From NCBI GenBank assembly GCA_964653095.1, contig CAZZEH010000003.1:87344-151343 (forward strand): a stretch of 64,000 nt of DNA. The letters run 5' to 3'. This DNA is from JAMLHH01 sp964653095. GTDB lineage: Bacteria; Bacteroidota; Bacteroidia; Chitinophagales; JADIYW01. Both the position numbers and the translations under genes were made by a program. This document shows, piece by piece, positions 25,273-35,230 of the stretch (position 1 is the first letter of the stretch; every line of letters starts with the position of its first letter). The notes under the pieces were generated by a model. The model saw nothing but the letters and a program-made list of their open reading frames with translations. It was not told the origin of the DNA and did not search any database.

Positions 25273-28200
25273 ATATATTTCAATTTTACTGTGTACTTTT
25301 CTGTTACTGCATAAGGGAAGTACCGCGCAGACATTAAAATCTTTTCCGGATAATGACCGGGAGTTTGTACAGACACTGAGTACTTATTTGGCTTCAAATA
25401 AGCGACCTCAATCTGTGGAAGCAGGAGAATGGGTCAAACAATTCCTTTTGTCGAAAAATTCTCCCGAAAATATTCAATTAATTAGGCAAACCACAAACTT
25501 AATGCTGGAGCGCAGAATTCCTCTTTGGCCGGGATTCTATAATTATATCCAATATTTAAAAGCCGCCGACAACAACCAAGACATAGATTTACAGATTGTC
25601 CATAAAAACCATCAATTATTACATCAGTTTTTAAAACAAAACGAGTCGGACTCCAAAAAGAATTTTAATTTCTATTTAGACTACCTGACTAATCATTATA
25701 AAAACAGGGCGCTATACTCCGACAAAAATAAATTGTGGGATGCCTCCGCCCCGTATAAAATTGAAACAGAAAACGGGTTGCCTGTTTATGTTTTCCCAAA
25801 AATTACATTAAGCGGAACCACTCTAAAAGATACTCTGACCATTTTTGAAACTCAGGGTAAATTTTATCCTTTTGAAAATGTATGGAAAAGCAATTCCGGT
25901 AAGATTACCTGGGAAAGAGTCGGATTTGACGGGCAAAATGTATATGCAACTTTCGGAGCATACGAGCTTGACCTGTCTTCTCCCGAACTAAACTTAGATA
26001 CCGCCACTTTTCACTTCAAACCATTTTCTCAATCTGTCATTCAGGGAAAATTTGCAGACAGACTTTCAACTTCTCAGGCCGTCGCGTCTTCTTACCCGCA
26101 GTTGACCTCGTTTGACAAGGTGCCTTTTCAAATTTCTGAAGAAGTTAAGATAGAAAGCGGAATTCAGCTTGAGGGGAAAAAACTTTTCGCCACTTCTACA
26201 GGAAGAGCCGAACCTGCCCGGCTGAAATTATTGAATACACAAAAGGAAAAGATTTTGGAATCAGAGGCCAACCGCTATATGATTACAGACTTTAAACAAA
26301 TAGATGCTCAGGGAGTCAAAGTCAATTTCTGCTTCATGGACTCCACTTCTATTTTTCACCCGTCCTCCGCGCTAAGCTATAATCTGGACAGCAAAAATCT
26401 GAAAATCACAAGAGAGGCTAAAAGTGATGCCCGAATTCCGTTTGTAGCACCTTATTTTAAAATGAACCTCTATGTGGATCAATTTGAATGGGTAATCGGG
26501 ACAGACTACATTGACATGAATTCCACTATTACATTAGCCAAACTTCCTTCGTTCTTCGAATCGTTTGACTATTATGTCCCGGGAGCCGATGCAAAATATC
26601 AGCAATTACTCAGTGTAGATCCCATAGAATCTCTTGCATATTACTGCGAAAGTCTCGGAGTGGACAGAATCACTATAAACGAAGTATCCAGGGCATGGAA
26701 TGCCGGAAATTATAAGTCTATAGAATCCTTAGTTTTTAAAATGATGGAAGACGGATACCTGTACTACGACAGAGAAACCGGAATGGTAGATGTATATAAC
26801 AAGCTTTTTCTTCATGCAAAAATCAGAAAAGATGATCAGGTCAATTATGACAACATCCGTCTGTCTGCCATGACAAAAGGGAAAGCCGGAAAAGTTTTAC
26901 TAAAAGACAAAAAGTTAGAAATATACGGAGTCGAAGCTACTAACTTTATCCCCAAAGGTAATATTACATTAAACCCAAGTTCAGATACTGTCTATGTAAG
27001 TAAAAACAGAGACTTGGTGTATCAGGGAATGCTCACGGCAGGTAAATTTAATTTTTATTCAGACAGTATATTATTCGACTATGATGCATATTCGTTCAGA
27101 TTAGACAATATCGACTCCATGCTCATTATGGTTCCGTTGGATGTGACTGATTCAAAAGGGAATCAGTATTACACCGAAATCAATACGCCGATAAAAAACA
27201 TTAGCGGTAAAATATACATTGCCGACCCGGATGACCGCAACAAATCAAACCAATACACACGTTATCCGTATTTCGACTGCAACGACACCTCCACTGTTAC
27301 CTTTAATTCAGGAAAATTTGGAGACAGGTACTCCCCGGAGCAGTTCAAGTTTAAAATTCATCCCTTTGTGCTGGAAAATTTAAACACATACAACACTGAC
27401 AGCATCAAACTAAAAGGTTCACTTCAGACAGAAAATATTTTTGAACCGTTTGATACTTATATTAGTATTACAGAAGACAGAACTCTCGGACTTAACATTG
27501 AAACCGGGAACGAGGGCAAAACAATCTATAACGGTAAAGCTCTTTTTAACGGGAACATTATTTTAGACCAAAACGGACTGACTGCAAAAGGAGTCATTTC
27601 AAAACACAACCTGAATATATACAGTGACAGCATCTTATTCCTTCCGGACTCCGTTTATGCAGTCGTTTCAAAATGGGAAACCATAGAATCTGATAAAAAA
27701 ATTTATCCGATTATTACTGCGGCAGAATCCAATTTCAGTTGGATACCTCCACAGGACAGCGCTTTTGTAGAAATCACAAGTGAAAATGATGTGTTGGCCT
27801 ATCAAAATCAGGCCAGGTTGGAGGGCGGTTTTTATTTTTTAGATAAAGAATTAAAATTTTCAGGAGACGTAAGTTTGAGTGAAAGTACTTTTAAATCAGA
27901 TGCGGTTACATTGAATACGGACAATCTGAACATCAGGAATACGCCATTTAAAATTTATTCTAACCTGGATAATGTGTTTAATTCAGGACAGACAGATGTC
28001 TCCATAGACTTTAATTCCATGCAGGCACAGGTTCACACTTTAAATGATACCATCTCCTCCTATCCTTTTAATAATATAGAAACCAACCACGACAGCTTTG
28101 TCTGGGATATCGGCAAAAAGAGCATTAATATTGAATCAGCCGAAGTGTCTGACAAATACTATGAATTTACCGGACAAAAATTTAAGGGCATTCGTTTAAA

Positions 28201-29743
28201 AGCACGGCAGTCGATTTTTGACACGGAGTCCAAGATAATAAGTCTCGACGGAATTTCTGAAATTGCGGTAGCCGACTCAAGAGTTATTCCATTTGAACAA
28301 AAATTAAAAATTACCGAAGGCGGTCTGATTGACATTCTGGAAAATGCAACCGTCATATTGAACAATGACAGTTCATTTCACACTATCCAAAATGCTTATG
28401 TGGAAATACTCGACAGCAATATGATGAAAGGAAACGGAGAAATTGTTTTATCGGGAAACAATCAGGAAAGCATCATCCAAATTAATTCCTTCAAAACAGT
28501 TGAAGAAATAGAAAGGGACAAGAAAAAGGAGATAAAAACTTATTACAATGAAGCTTCCGGATTTATCGAAGAGGAAGATCGCTTTAAACTGTCCGACAAC
28601 ATGTACTACAAAGGAAAAGTTTTTTTCAACTCATTAAGCAGCAAAATCAATTTGGACGGATTTGCGAAGCCACAATTTGCCACCATTCCCCAGACAGACT
28701 GGTTTAAGATTGAACAAAGTTTGGACCTGAATAAATCCTCGCTTGAAATAGATTCGCTGAAAAATGAACTCGGGCAGCCTGTGTACACCGGGCTTTTCCT
28801 GGATATGTACGATTTTCAGATTTATCCGAGAATTATCCAGTCTAAGGAAAGTGTTTCGGACAGACCCCTGTATCTCGCATCGGGCTATATGAAAAATGAC
28901 TCTAAAAAAAGTTCAGATATTCTGTTTGGAAGTATTGAGAGTCTTGACAAGCGGGATGGTCTTTCAAGCCTGCTGAGATATAATGATTCGACAGCCCGCA
29001 TTGCAATAAGAGGATTTTTTCCTTTAGCAGATTTAGCACCTAATCTGTCCGGTTTTTATGGTCAGACCGAATTTAAAGAGAATCAGACCGAGCCGCTTAC
29101 CATACGCGGTGCTCTCTCAATAGATTTTATGTTTTTGCCTGAGATACAAAGGCTGGTTTCCCGTTTCATAAACGATATGCACTTCAATGGAAAAACTTTA
29201 AACCTGATTAAAAACACAGCGCACAGCAATGCTATTATCCGCAATATCCCACAGAGCAAAGAGGCCTATTTTATCCGACAGGACATGGAAGAATCCAACA
29301 TACTCAATCTGCCTTTAGACTATCCTTTTAATACAGTTTTCAGTGATGTAAAACTAACCTTTGATGCATACGAAGGAACGTTTAAGTCAATTGACACACT
29401 AAACATGCTGGCTTTTGCCGGAACTCCGTTTATACAAAAAATACAGGGATATCTTGAGATTGGACCAAGGCAGAATCACGATTTTATAAACCTGTACCTA
29501 AGTACTGCAAATGGGCAATGGATGTTTATCCGATATATTAATGGTGAAATGTCAATTATCAGTTCAGATGCCCAGTTTAATACGTCTTTGGAGCAGGTTA
29601 AAGAAAAAGACAGAACATTAAAATCAGGAAAAGATATTATCTATCAGATTTCATTGTCCAATCCAAGTCTAAAAGATAATTTTGTATCAAGAATAGAAAG
29701 TTTCAAAGAAAGTTTACCAACAAATCAAACTGAGAAAGAATGA
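25265..29743 (+). CDS. Giant exported protein of unknown function, 1492 residues
   Basis: The signal peptide is at 1-21 (ISILLCTFLLLHKGSTAQ). The first 150 residues are helical (FVQTLSTYLASNK, EWVKQFLLSK); the remaining 1300 are repetitive beta structure with many phrases of the type GxxxxIYxDSILFxxD (FNFYSDSILFDYD, LNIYSDSILFLPD) and GKALFNGNI. I recall similar very large exported proteins in Bacteroidota but no function. The 8-bp overlap with prmA and the 4-bp overlap with the M48 protease gene point to one transcript. The C-terminus (KESLPTNQTEKE) lacks a type IX sorting domain. It may be a periplasmic or surface scaffold, perhaps processed by the adjoining protease. Confidence 0.7.
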   Translation: MNKYISILLCTFLLLHKGSTAQTLKSFPDNDREFVQTLSTYLASNKRPQSVEAGEWVKQFLLSKNSPENIQLIRQTTNLMLERRIPLWPGFYNYIQYLKAADNNQDIDLQIVHKNHQLLHQFLKQNESDSKKNFNFYLDYLTNHYKNRALYSDKNKLWDASAPYKIETENGLPVYVFPKITLSGTTLKDTLTIFETQGKFYPFENVWKSNSGKITWERVGFDGQNVYATFGAYELDLSSPELNLDTATFHFKPFSQSVIQGKFADRLSTSQAVASSYPQLTSFDKVPFQISEEVKIESGIQLEGKKLFATSTGRAEPARLKLLNTQKEKILESEANRYMITDFKQIDAQGVKVNFCFMDSTSIFHPSSALSYNLDSKNLKITREAKSDARIPFVAPYFKMNLYVDQFEWVIGTDYIDMNSTITLAKLPSFFESFDYYVPGADAKYQQLLSVDPIESLAYYCESLGVDRITINEVSRAWNAGNYKSIESLVFKMMEDGYLYYDRETGMVDVYNKLFLHAKIRKDDQVNYDNIRLSAMTKGKAGKVLLKDKKLEIYGVEATNFIPKGNITLNPSSDTVYVSKNRDLVYQGMLTAGKFNFYSDSILFDYDAYSFRLDNIDSMLIMVPLDVTDSKGNQYYTEINTPIKNISGKIYIADPDDRNKSNQYTRYPYFDCNDTSTVTFNSGKFGDRYSPEQFKFKIHPFVLENLNTYNTDSIKLKGSLQTENIFEPFDTYISITEDRTLGLNIETGNEGKTIYNGKALFNGNIILDQNGLTAKGVISKHNLNIYSDSILFLPDSVYAVVSKWETIESDKKIYPIITAAESNFSWIPPQDSAFVEITSENDVLAYQNQARLEGGFYFLDKELKFSGDVSLSESTFKSDAVTLNTDNLNIRNTPFKIYSNLDNVFNSGQTDVSIDFNSMQAQVHTLNDTISSYPFNNIETNHDSFVWDIGKKSINIESAEVSDKYYEFTGQKFKGIRLKARQSIFDTESKIISLDGISEIAVADSRVIPFEQKLKITEGGLIDILENATVILNNDSSFHTIQNAYVEILDSNMMKGNGEIVLSGNNQESIIQINSFKTVEEIERDKKKEIKTYYNEASGFIEEEDRFKLSDNMYYKGKVFFNSLSSKINLDGFAKPQFATIPQTDWFKIEQSLDLNKSSLEIDSLKNELGQPVYTGLFLDMYDFQIYPRIIQSKESVSDRPLYLASGYMKNDSKKSSDILFGSIESLDKRDGLSSLLRYNDSTARIAIRGFFPLADLAPNLSGFYGQTEFKENQTEPLTIRGALSIDFMFLPEIQRLVSRFINDMHFNGKTLNLIKNTAHSNAIIRNIPQSKEAYFIRQDMEESNILNLPLDYPFNTVFSDVKLTFDAYEGTFKSIDTLNMLAFAGTPFIQKIQGYLEIGPRQNHDFINLYLSTANGQWMFIRYINGEMSIISSDAQFNTSLEQVKEKDRTLKSGKDIIYQISLSNPSLKDNFVSRIESFKESLPTNQTEKE

Positions 29744-30537
29744 AAAAGTTTATATCTGTATTCCTTTTAACTCTTATAATTGTTGCCTGTTCCAGAGTAC
29801 CTGTTACCAACAGAAAACAATTTAATTTAGTAGCCGATTCTGAGATGAATGCCATGAGTCTGGCGAGTTATAATGAGTTTCTATCCGTCAACAAAGGAAA
29901 GATACTTACTACCGGCACCGAAGTAGAAGTTGTCAAAAGAATAGGGAGCAGAATTACCAGAGCCGTAGAGGGTTATCTGAAAGCCAATAACTTAGAAAAG
30001 GAAATCAAAAATTTCGAATGGGAATTTAATGTAGTCAATGACAATACAGTCAATGCATGGTGTATGCCCGGGGGAAAAGTGGTTGTTTACACGGGCATCT
30101 TTAAAATAGCTGAAACCGAATCAGAGTTGGCAGTAGTCATGGGACACGAAATTGCTCACGCTGTGGCCAAACACGGCAATGAACGAATGAGTCAGGGGCT
30201 AATCCAGCAATTCGGAGGAACCGTGCTGAGTCAGGCACTCTCACAAAAATCTGAACTGACCAAAAACCTGTTTTTGACCGCATACGGAGTCGGTTCAAAC
30301 CTGCTCGGAGTACTGCCTTACTCCAGACTTCATGAATCAGAAGCCGACAAACTCGGGCTGGTTTTCATGGCTATGGCAGGCTATAACCCCGAAGCTGCTA
30401 TTACATTCTGGGAAAAGATGTCGCAGGACGGTCAGTCTGTACCCGAATTTATCAGTACACATCCGTCAGATGCCACGCGCATAAACAAGATTAAAGAGTT
30501 TCTTCCTGAGGCTCTTAAATACTACAATGCCCAATAA
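29740..30537 (+). CDS. M48 family metalloprotease lipoprotein
   Basis: The 265-residue lipoprotein (lipobox IIVAC, Cys17) has the zinc site HEIAHAVAKH (H136, E137, H140) and the third ligand in HESEADKLG (E201), as in BepA/LoiP and Oma1-like proteins. These proteases survey outer-membrane proteins or degrade damaged envelope proteins. It overlaps the giant protein gene by 4 bp and the following methyltransferase gene by 1 bp, so it is likely part of the same operon. Confidence 0.9.
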   Translation: MKKFISVFLLTLIIVACSRVPVTNRKQFNLVADSEMNAMSLASYNEFLSVNKGKILTTGTEVEVVKRIGSRITRAVEGYLKANNLEKEIKNFEWEFNVVNDNTVNAWCMPGGKVVVYTGIFKIAETESELAVVMGHEIAHAVAKHGNERMSQGLIQQFGGTVLSQALSQKSELTKNLFLTAYGVGSNLLGVLPYSRLHESEADKLGLVFMAMAGYNPEAAITFWEKMSQDGQSVPEFISTHPSDATRINKIKEFLPEALKYYNAQ

Positions 30538-31208
30538 TGAAATTCCTCAGGTATATGAAACCGATAAGTTACCTTTTGGAGATACCTGTGGAAAAAAGAC
30601 ACAGCCAATACAGCGGCACACTAAAAGTCTCGCTGCACATGGGTGAGTGGAAACTTTCTTCTTATAATGCGATATACTCATTCGGTAAATATTACAGCTC
30701 ATACCAGATAGCTTTCAAAAAACTAAAAATTGGAAAGTTCCCGGCAAAAAATGTGTTGCTGCTCGGTATCGGTTTGGGCAGTATCATCAAACTGCTGTTA
30801 GAACATCCGACCATTCAACATGTGTCGGCCATTGACATAGATCCGGAAATAATTGATTTAGCCAAGAAATACTGGCCGGATATGAATCAAAAATTTAATA
30901 CGGATTTTTTTAATGACGATGCAATCAACTGGCTTGAAACCTATAATAAAGACCAGCAGTTTGATTTAATCCTGTCTGATATATTTATTGATGACCAAAC
31001 GCCTGAGAAATTTCTGACCGAAAAATACCTATATCTTATAAAAGAACGGTTAAGTCCAAAGGGAATGTTTATTTTCAGCAGAATAAATTTCACTTCCGCA
31101 CAACAGAATGACAACGCAGATTATGAAGACACATTCAAGAAAGTATTTCCGAATTATCAGGTGATGCCGTCAAAATACAATCTGATGTTTATAACTCCTA
31201 AACAGTAA
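30537..31208 (+). CDS. Spermidine-synthase-like class I methyltransferase fold protein
   Basis: The 223-residue protein has a Rossmann core with the SAM-binding loop LLLGIGLGSIIKLLL (near 78-92), the acidic end of strand 2 in AIDIDPEIIDLAKKYW and LILSDIFIDDQTPEKF. This resembles spermidine synthase-like proteins of unknown substrate. The missing polyamine-binding residues and short length argue against a true spermidine synthase; nspC elsewhere in the window belongs to another route. It follows the protease gene with a 1-bp overlap and precedes the START-like gene by 1 bp. Confidence 0.7.
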   Translation: MKFLRYMKPISYLLEIPVEKRHSQYSGTLKVSLHMGEWKLSSYNAIYSFGKYYSSYQIAFKKLKIGKFPAKNVLLLGIGLGSIIKLLLEHPTIQHVSAIDIDPEIIDLAKKYWPDMNQKFNTDFFNDDAINWLETYNKDQQFDLILSDIFIDDQTPEKFLTEKYLYLIKERLSPKGMFIFSRINFTSAQQNDNADYEDTFKKVFPNYQVMPSKYNLMFITPKQ

Positions 31209-31209
31209 A

Positions 31210-31596
31210 ATGAAAGACTATAAAAAATATTTTATCCTGCACGAAGAACCGGAGATTGTCTATAAGGCATTGACTACAGAGATTACGATACAACTTTGGA
31301 CCGGTGAATCGGCTGTTATGTCCGATGAACCGAATACTGAGTTTGAGCTTTTTGGAGGTGCTATATGCGGGATGAACTTAGAGTTTGAGAAAGATAAAAA
31401 AATTGTTCAGGAATGGTACTTTGGAGAAACGGACACACCTTCTATTGTTACCATAAAACTTCATCCACACAAAAAAGGTACTTCCGTCGAACTCAGTCAT
31501 ACCAACATTCCCGACGAAGCTTATGATAATATCACAGAAGGCTGGAAGGAAGACTATTTTGGTGCATTAATCGAATTCTATTCTGACCAAGAATAA
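31210..31596 (+). CDS. START-like/SRPBCC domain protein
   Basis: The 128-residue cytoplasmic protein has the helix-grip fold: YFILHEEPEIVYKALTTEI, TIQLWTGESAVM, EWYFGETDTPSIVTIKL, GTSVELSHTNIP, EGWKEDYFGALIEFY. It belongs to the AHSA1-like group that binds hydrophobic ligands or chaperones. No specific role can be assigned. It lies 1 bp after the methyltransferase gene. Confidence 0.75.
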   Translation: MKDYKKYFILHEEPEIVYKALTTEITIQLWTGESAVMSDEPNTEFELFGGAICGMNLEFEKDKKIVQEWYFGETDTPSIVTIKLHPHKKGTSVELSHTNIPDEAYDNITEGWKEDYFGALIEFYSDQE

Positions 31597-31637
31597 TTTC
31601 CTGTTGCGTATCTTTAGACAACACAAATTATAGAATT

Positions 31638-32489
31638 ATGCAAATCGCATCTTCTGAACTTATCCTCAATGAGGATGGAAGTATATATCACTTAGGATTA
31701 AAACCCGGAGAAGTGGCTCCAATGATTATTACAGTCGGAGACCCGGACAGAGTACCCAAGGTTTCACAATACTTTGACTCGATAGAACACAAAGTCAGCA
31801 GGCGGGAATTGGTCACTCATACCGGATACTTGAGCGACAAGCGCATCAGTGTCATTTCTACCGGAATGGGTACGGACAATATCGATATCGTTTTAAACGA
31901 ATTGGATGCACTTTTTAACATTGATTTCGATACAAGAACTATTAAGCAGGAACTCACTTCGCTCAGGATTATTCGGCTCGGTACGTCAGGTACGATTCAG
32001 GAAGATATTCCCTTGGGCACGATACTAATTAGTGAACTTGCAATAGGTTATGACGGCCTGCTCGGTTATTATACAATACCACCTCACAGATTTACCGGAT
32101 TCAAAGCACCCGATATAGGAGGCGTTAAGGGTTATGTGGTACCCGGCTCAAAAATGCTGCTTGACCGCATTGGGAAAGATTACATCAAAGGTGTCACTTA
32201 TACCGCCGCCGGTTTTTACGCGCCTCAGGGAAGAAAACTCAGGGCTGATGTTACCGCAGAAAATCTAATAGAAAATTTAAAGAATATCACTTTGCCCGGA
32301 AACAGAAAAGTTACAAATATAGAGATGGAAACTTCCGGTCTGTATGGTTTGGGATATGCTTTAGGGCATGAAGTGATTTCTATCAGTGTCATTTTAGCCG
32401 ATCGCGTACACGGAGAATTTCATCCTGACCCAGATGTAGTCATACGAAAAATGTTAGAAGATTGTCTGGATAAAATCAGAGCCTTTTAA
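31638..32489 (+). CDS. Nucleoside phosphorylase (uridine phosphorylase-like)
   Basis: The 283-residue protein of the PNP/UDP phosphorylase family has the phosphate site MIITVGDPDRVPKVSQYFD, VISTGMGTDNIDIVLNEL, RLGTSGTIQ and the ribose-binding block NIEMETSGLYGLGYALGHE. It splits a nucleoside with phosphate into base plus ribose 1-phosphate for salvage. The sequence suits uridine phosphorylase, but substrate choice is uncertain. A 41-bp gap with TATCTTTA upstream may hold a promoter. Confidence 0.85.
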   Translation: MQIASSELILNEDGSIYHLGLKPGEVAPMIITVGDPDRVPKVSQYFDSIEHKVSRRELVTHTGYLSDKRISVISTGMGTDNIDIVLNELDALFNIDFDTRTIKQELTSLRIIRLGTSGTIQEDIPLGTILISELAIGYDGLLGYYTIPPHRFTGFKAPDIGGVKGYVVPGSKMLLDRIGKDYIKGVTYTAAGFYAPQGRKLRADVTAENLIENLKNITLPGNRKVTNIEMETSGLYGLGYALGHEVISISVILADRVHGEFHPDPDVVIRKMLEDCLDKIRAF

Positions 32490-32520
32490 CTATTTGTGAA
32501 TTTTCCAGTACTTTTAATCA

Positions 32521-33144
32521 ATGGACTCACCCGAATTAATTTCACAGTTTCAGGCTTCCCCGGATTTAATCAAAAAACTGTATCAGTACAGTATCATTAA
32601 ACAATATACTGCCGGAGAAACTATTCTGAGCGAATATTCTTATACCCGTTCCATTCCTATTGTCACAAAAGGCGCTATGAGAATTATTCGTACCGAGGAG
32701 GACGGAAAAGAAATTCTGCTGTATTATATCCAGCCCGGTGAAGGCTGTATTATTTCACTGTCAGATGCTATCCATAACGAAATAAGTAAAATTCGGGCAG
32801 AAGTGGAAGAAGATGTAGAAGTGCTGTTTCTCCCTGTCACCAAGTTTCACGAACTGGTTAAAGAATACCCGGTTTGGCTGGATTATATTTTAAATCTTTA
32901 TCACAAACGCTTTGAAGATTTACTGGAAATGATAAATGAAATTTCTTTCAAAAAAGTAGATGAGCGGTTGCTGAATTTACTGCAAAAGAAAATTGAATTA
33001 AAACAGTCCAATACTCTGCAGATTACACACGAACAACTGGCCAACGAATTGGGTACTGCACGGGTGGTAGTCTCCAGACTGCTCAAGCAATTAGAAGATT
33101 CAGGAGCAGTAAAATTGGGAAGAAATAAAATTACTGTGCTTTAA
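32521..33144 (+). CDS. Crp/Fnr family transcription regulator
   Basis: The 207-residue regulator has an N-terminal cyclic-nucleotide-binding-type beta-roll (about 20-125; YTAGETILSEYSYTRSIPIV, DGKEILLYYIQPGEGCI), a dimer helix (about 125-150) and a winged helix with recognition helix (THEQLANELGTARVVVSRLLK). It lacks the N-terminal cysteine cluster of FNR, so it is not an iron-sulfur oxygen sensor of that kind. TACTTTTA ends 4 nt before the ATG. Its stop codon overlaps that of the convergent YlmD-like gene. Targets are unknown. Confidence 0.88.
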   Translation: MDSPELISQFQASPDLIKKLYQYSIIKQYTAGETILSEYSYTRSIPIVTKGAMRIIRTEEDGKEILLYYIQPGEGCIISLSDAIHNEISKIRAEVEEDVEVLFLPVTKFHELVKEYPVWLDYILNLYHKRFEDLLEMINEISFKKVDERLLNLLQKKIELKQSNTLQITHEQLANELGTARVVVSRLLKQLEDSGAVKLGRNKITVL

Positions 33145-33899
33145 CCCTTCATTCCTACAACAGCTAACATTCGACCTGTGGTACCGTTTTCTTTTCGGTA
33201 TGAAAAATAAAGGTCATTATTCAAAAAAGTGGAATAAGGAGAAATTTCTATATTTTCCGAAAGTACTCCAACTTCAATCAGTTGCCGTTTATTGGCCTCT
33301 TTCAGGTCTATATGCGGTTTGTCCGTACCTTTAAAATAATGCACTACCTCCCGATCAAATTTCGCTGCGACCTCCTCTCCCACTTCAAAACTTTCAGTAT
33401 CAATACAAGTACCTATAAACGATACGCAATCTTTCGTATGGGTTCCGAAACAGCGATTCATTTCAGACAAGACCTTTTGTACAATTCTCCCGGCTGTACC
33501 TCTCCAGCCCGCATGTGCCGCTCCTACTGATTGAGTCTTTGAATCATAAATCAGAACCGGAGTACAGTCCGCTATACCAATCGTCAGAAATGTATTTTTC
33601 CTGTTTGTAACAAATGCATCAAAATCACTGCAATACATACCCTCCTCCACTTTCAGCACTTCAGTTCCATGTACCTGTAGCCCTCCTGCAATCTGGTCGG
33701 GGCGTACCCCAATTCTTTCAAAAAATAAATGCCGGTTAGTCTGTACGTGCTCAGGTACATCCTTTGTATTTATCCCAAGATTCAGACTATGATAAGGCGA
33801 ATTACTGACACCGCCAATCCGCCGGCTCTCCAGCATAATTAAATTAGGGAACCGCTGCATAAATGTCGAAGCAAAAAAGCAGTCTGTCTCTATCGGCAC
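33141..33899 (-). CDS. pgeF: YlmD/YfiH-family (LACC1-like) purine nucleoside phosphorylase
   Basis: The 252-residue protein has the family's zinc/catalytic residues: GLQVHGTEVLKVEEG (His), IGIADCTPVLIYD (Cys), VGAAHAGWRGT (His). Members were long called laccases or polyphenol oxidases and are now known as purine nucleoside phosphorylases with adenosine deaminase activity; some act in peptidoglycan quality control. It is 9 bp downstream of the DUF4442 gene, probably co-transcribed. Confidence 0.9.
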   Translation of the reverse strand: MPIETDCFFASTFMQRFPNLIMLESRRIGGVSNSPYHSLNLGINTKDVPEHVQTNRHLFFERIGVRPDQIAGGLQVHGTEVLKVEEGMYCSDFDAFVTNRKNTFLTIGIADCTPVLIYDSKTQSVGAAHAGWRGTAGRIVQKVLSEMNRCFGTHTKDCVSFIGTCIDTESFEVGEEVAAKFDREVVHYFKGTDKPHIDLKEANKRQLIEVGVLSENIEISPYSTFLNNDLYFSYRKENGTTGRMLAVVGMKG

Positions 33900-33908
33900 A
33901 GTATCTGA

Positions 33909-34415
33909 TTATTTTCTGGCTTTAACGCCCCAAGTGAAATAAAATTCGGCCACTACTTCTCCCTGCTCATTATATGCCAGAGTTTTACACTTAATTTCCT
34001 CCGACTCGAAAGTCTGACAGGTTTTCATCACTTTTTCGGCAATTTTCTGCCCTTCATCACAGCGAAAAGTTGTTTTTCCGACCGCACGTTTGATAAACTT
34101 CGCTTCTGTAGCAACCACAAATGTAGAAACAGACGGCTTGAGCTTATTGGTGTACATCAGTAGCATCGCCCCGCTTCCCATTTCTGCCACCATACCCAAA
34201 ACTGCCCAATAAGTGGTATTAAACGGATTCTTATTCATATAGTTATAGGAAACTTCCAACTCACATTCTTCTCTGGTCAGCTTAGTCAGTTTAACTCCTG
34301 TAAACGCAGCGAGAGGCAAATCTCGAACCAGTCCTGCCTTAAAAATCACAGGGTTTAAAACCTGCCTCCGAAAAGATTGCAGCTTTTTTTCATCAAAAAA
34401 ATTGTCTGTACTCAT
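33909..34415 (-). CDS. DUF4442 hotdog-fold protein, thioesterase-like
   Basis: The 168-residue protein has a hotdog fold of the DUF4442 group: the helix-containing block NPFNTTYWAVLGMVAEMGSG, then SVSTFVVATEAKFIKRAVGKT and a beta end VVAEFYFTWGV. Relatives are thought to be acyl-CoA or acyl-ACP thioesterases; the catalytic residue is uncertain. It precedes the YlmD-like gene by 9 bp. Confidence 0.8.
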   Translation of the reverse strand: MSTDNFFDEKKLQSFRRQVLNPVIFKAGLVRDLPLAAFTGVKLTKLTREECELEVSYNYMNKNPFNTTYWAVLGMVAEMGSGAMLLMYTNKLKPSVSTFVVATEAKFIKRAVGKTTFRCDEGQKIAEKVMKTCQTFESEEIKCKTLAYNEQGEVVAEFYFTWGVKARK

Positions 34416-34591
34416 ATGGAATCCCTATTTTATATATTGCTCATAAAAATAGAGATTTTAAATTATTAAAGAAAAATTATAAAGAGATGTCGGAGTAAAA
34501 TTAAACTTGAATTAAAACTTGTTAGTTATATTCATTGAGCATCGGTCTGTTCATCCTAATCAAGAGTTATAGTTTAATGTAAAAAAATTCT

Positions 34592-34599
34592 TACTTTTG
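34592..34599 (+). promoter_or_regulatory. -7 element of the cysCDN operon
   Basis: TACTTTTG is a perfect TAnnTTTG. It contains the TTG at 34597 that would extend the cysC frame, so that start is excluded. The ATG at 34609 is 9 nt downstream. Confidence 0.6.
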
Positions 34600-34608
34600 C
34601 ACAACCAA

Positions 34609-35220
34609 ATGGAAAAACGAGCTACCAATATTCATCCGATTTTTGACCAATTGCTGCAACGTAGCGAACGGGAAAAAATGCTCAATCAAAAAAGTTGCGT
34701 ACTCTGGATGACCGGGCTGTCCGGTTCGGGGAAAAGTACCATAGCAAAAGGACTGGAAAAGAAACTGCACAGTATGGGCTATCTCTCATACGTACTGGAT
34801 GGCGACAATATCCGTTCGGGAATCAACGCCAATCTCGGATTTTCCGAAGAAGATCGGACAGAAAATATTCGCAGAGTATCTGAAATTTCTAAACTGCTCG
34901 CAGATGCAGGAATTATTACTATCAACTGTTTTGTAAGCCCTACAGTAGATATCAGGCAGCAGGCCAAAGAAATTATCGGTCAGGGAGATTTCATAGAAGT
35001 ATATATCAATGCACCGTTTGAAGTGTGTGCCCAACGGGATGTGAAAGGACTATATAAAAAAGCATTAGCCGGTGAAATCAAAAACTTTACCGGATTGGAT
35101 GCACCGTTTGAAGCACCTGAAAATCCAGACATCGAAGTCAAAACGAATGAAATGAGTATCGATGAAGCCGTAGAATCGGTTTTTCAAAAAATAACAGAAA
35201 GAATAAAATACAACAGCTGA
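34609..35220 (+). CDS. cysC: Adenylyl-sulfate kinase
   Basis: Starting at ATG 34609 the 203-residue kinase has a P-loop GLSGSGKST (near residue 37), YVLDGDNIRSGINANLGFSE and the APS-binding region YKKALAGEIKNFTGLDAPFE. It phosphorylates adenosine 5'-phosphosulfate to PAPS. It stands first in the operon with cysD 10 bp downstream. An upstream TTG at 34597 lies in the promoter and is not a start. PAPS can feed either sulfate reduction or sulfation; no reductase or sulfotransferase is in the window. Confidence 0.95.
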   Translation: MEKRATNIHPIFDQLLQRSEREKMLNQKSCVLWMTGLSGSGKSTIAKGLEKKLHSMGYLSYVLDGDNIRSGINANLGFSEEDRTENIRRVSEISKLLADAGIITINCFVSPTVDIRQQAKEIIGQGDFIEVYINAPFEVCAQRDVKGLYKKALAGEIKNFTGLDAPFEAPENPDIEVKTNEMSIDEAVESVFQKITERIKYNS

Positions 35221-35230
35221 TTTTAAAATC

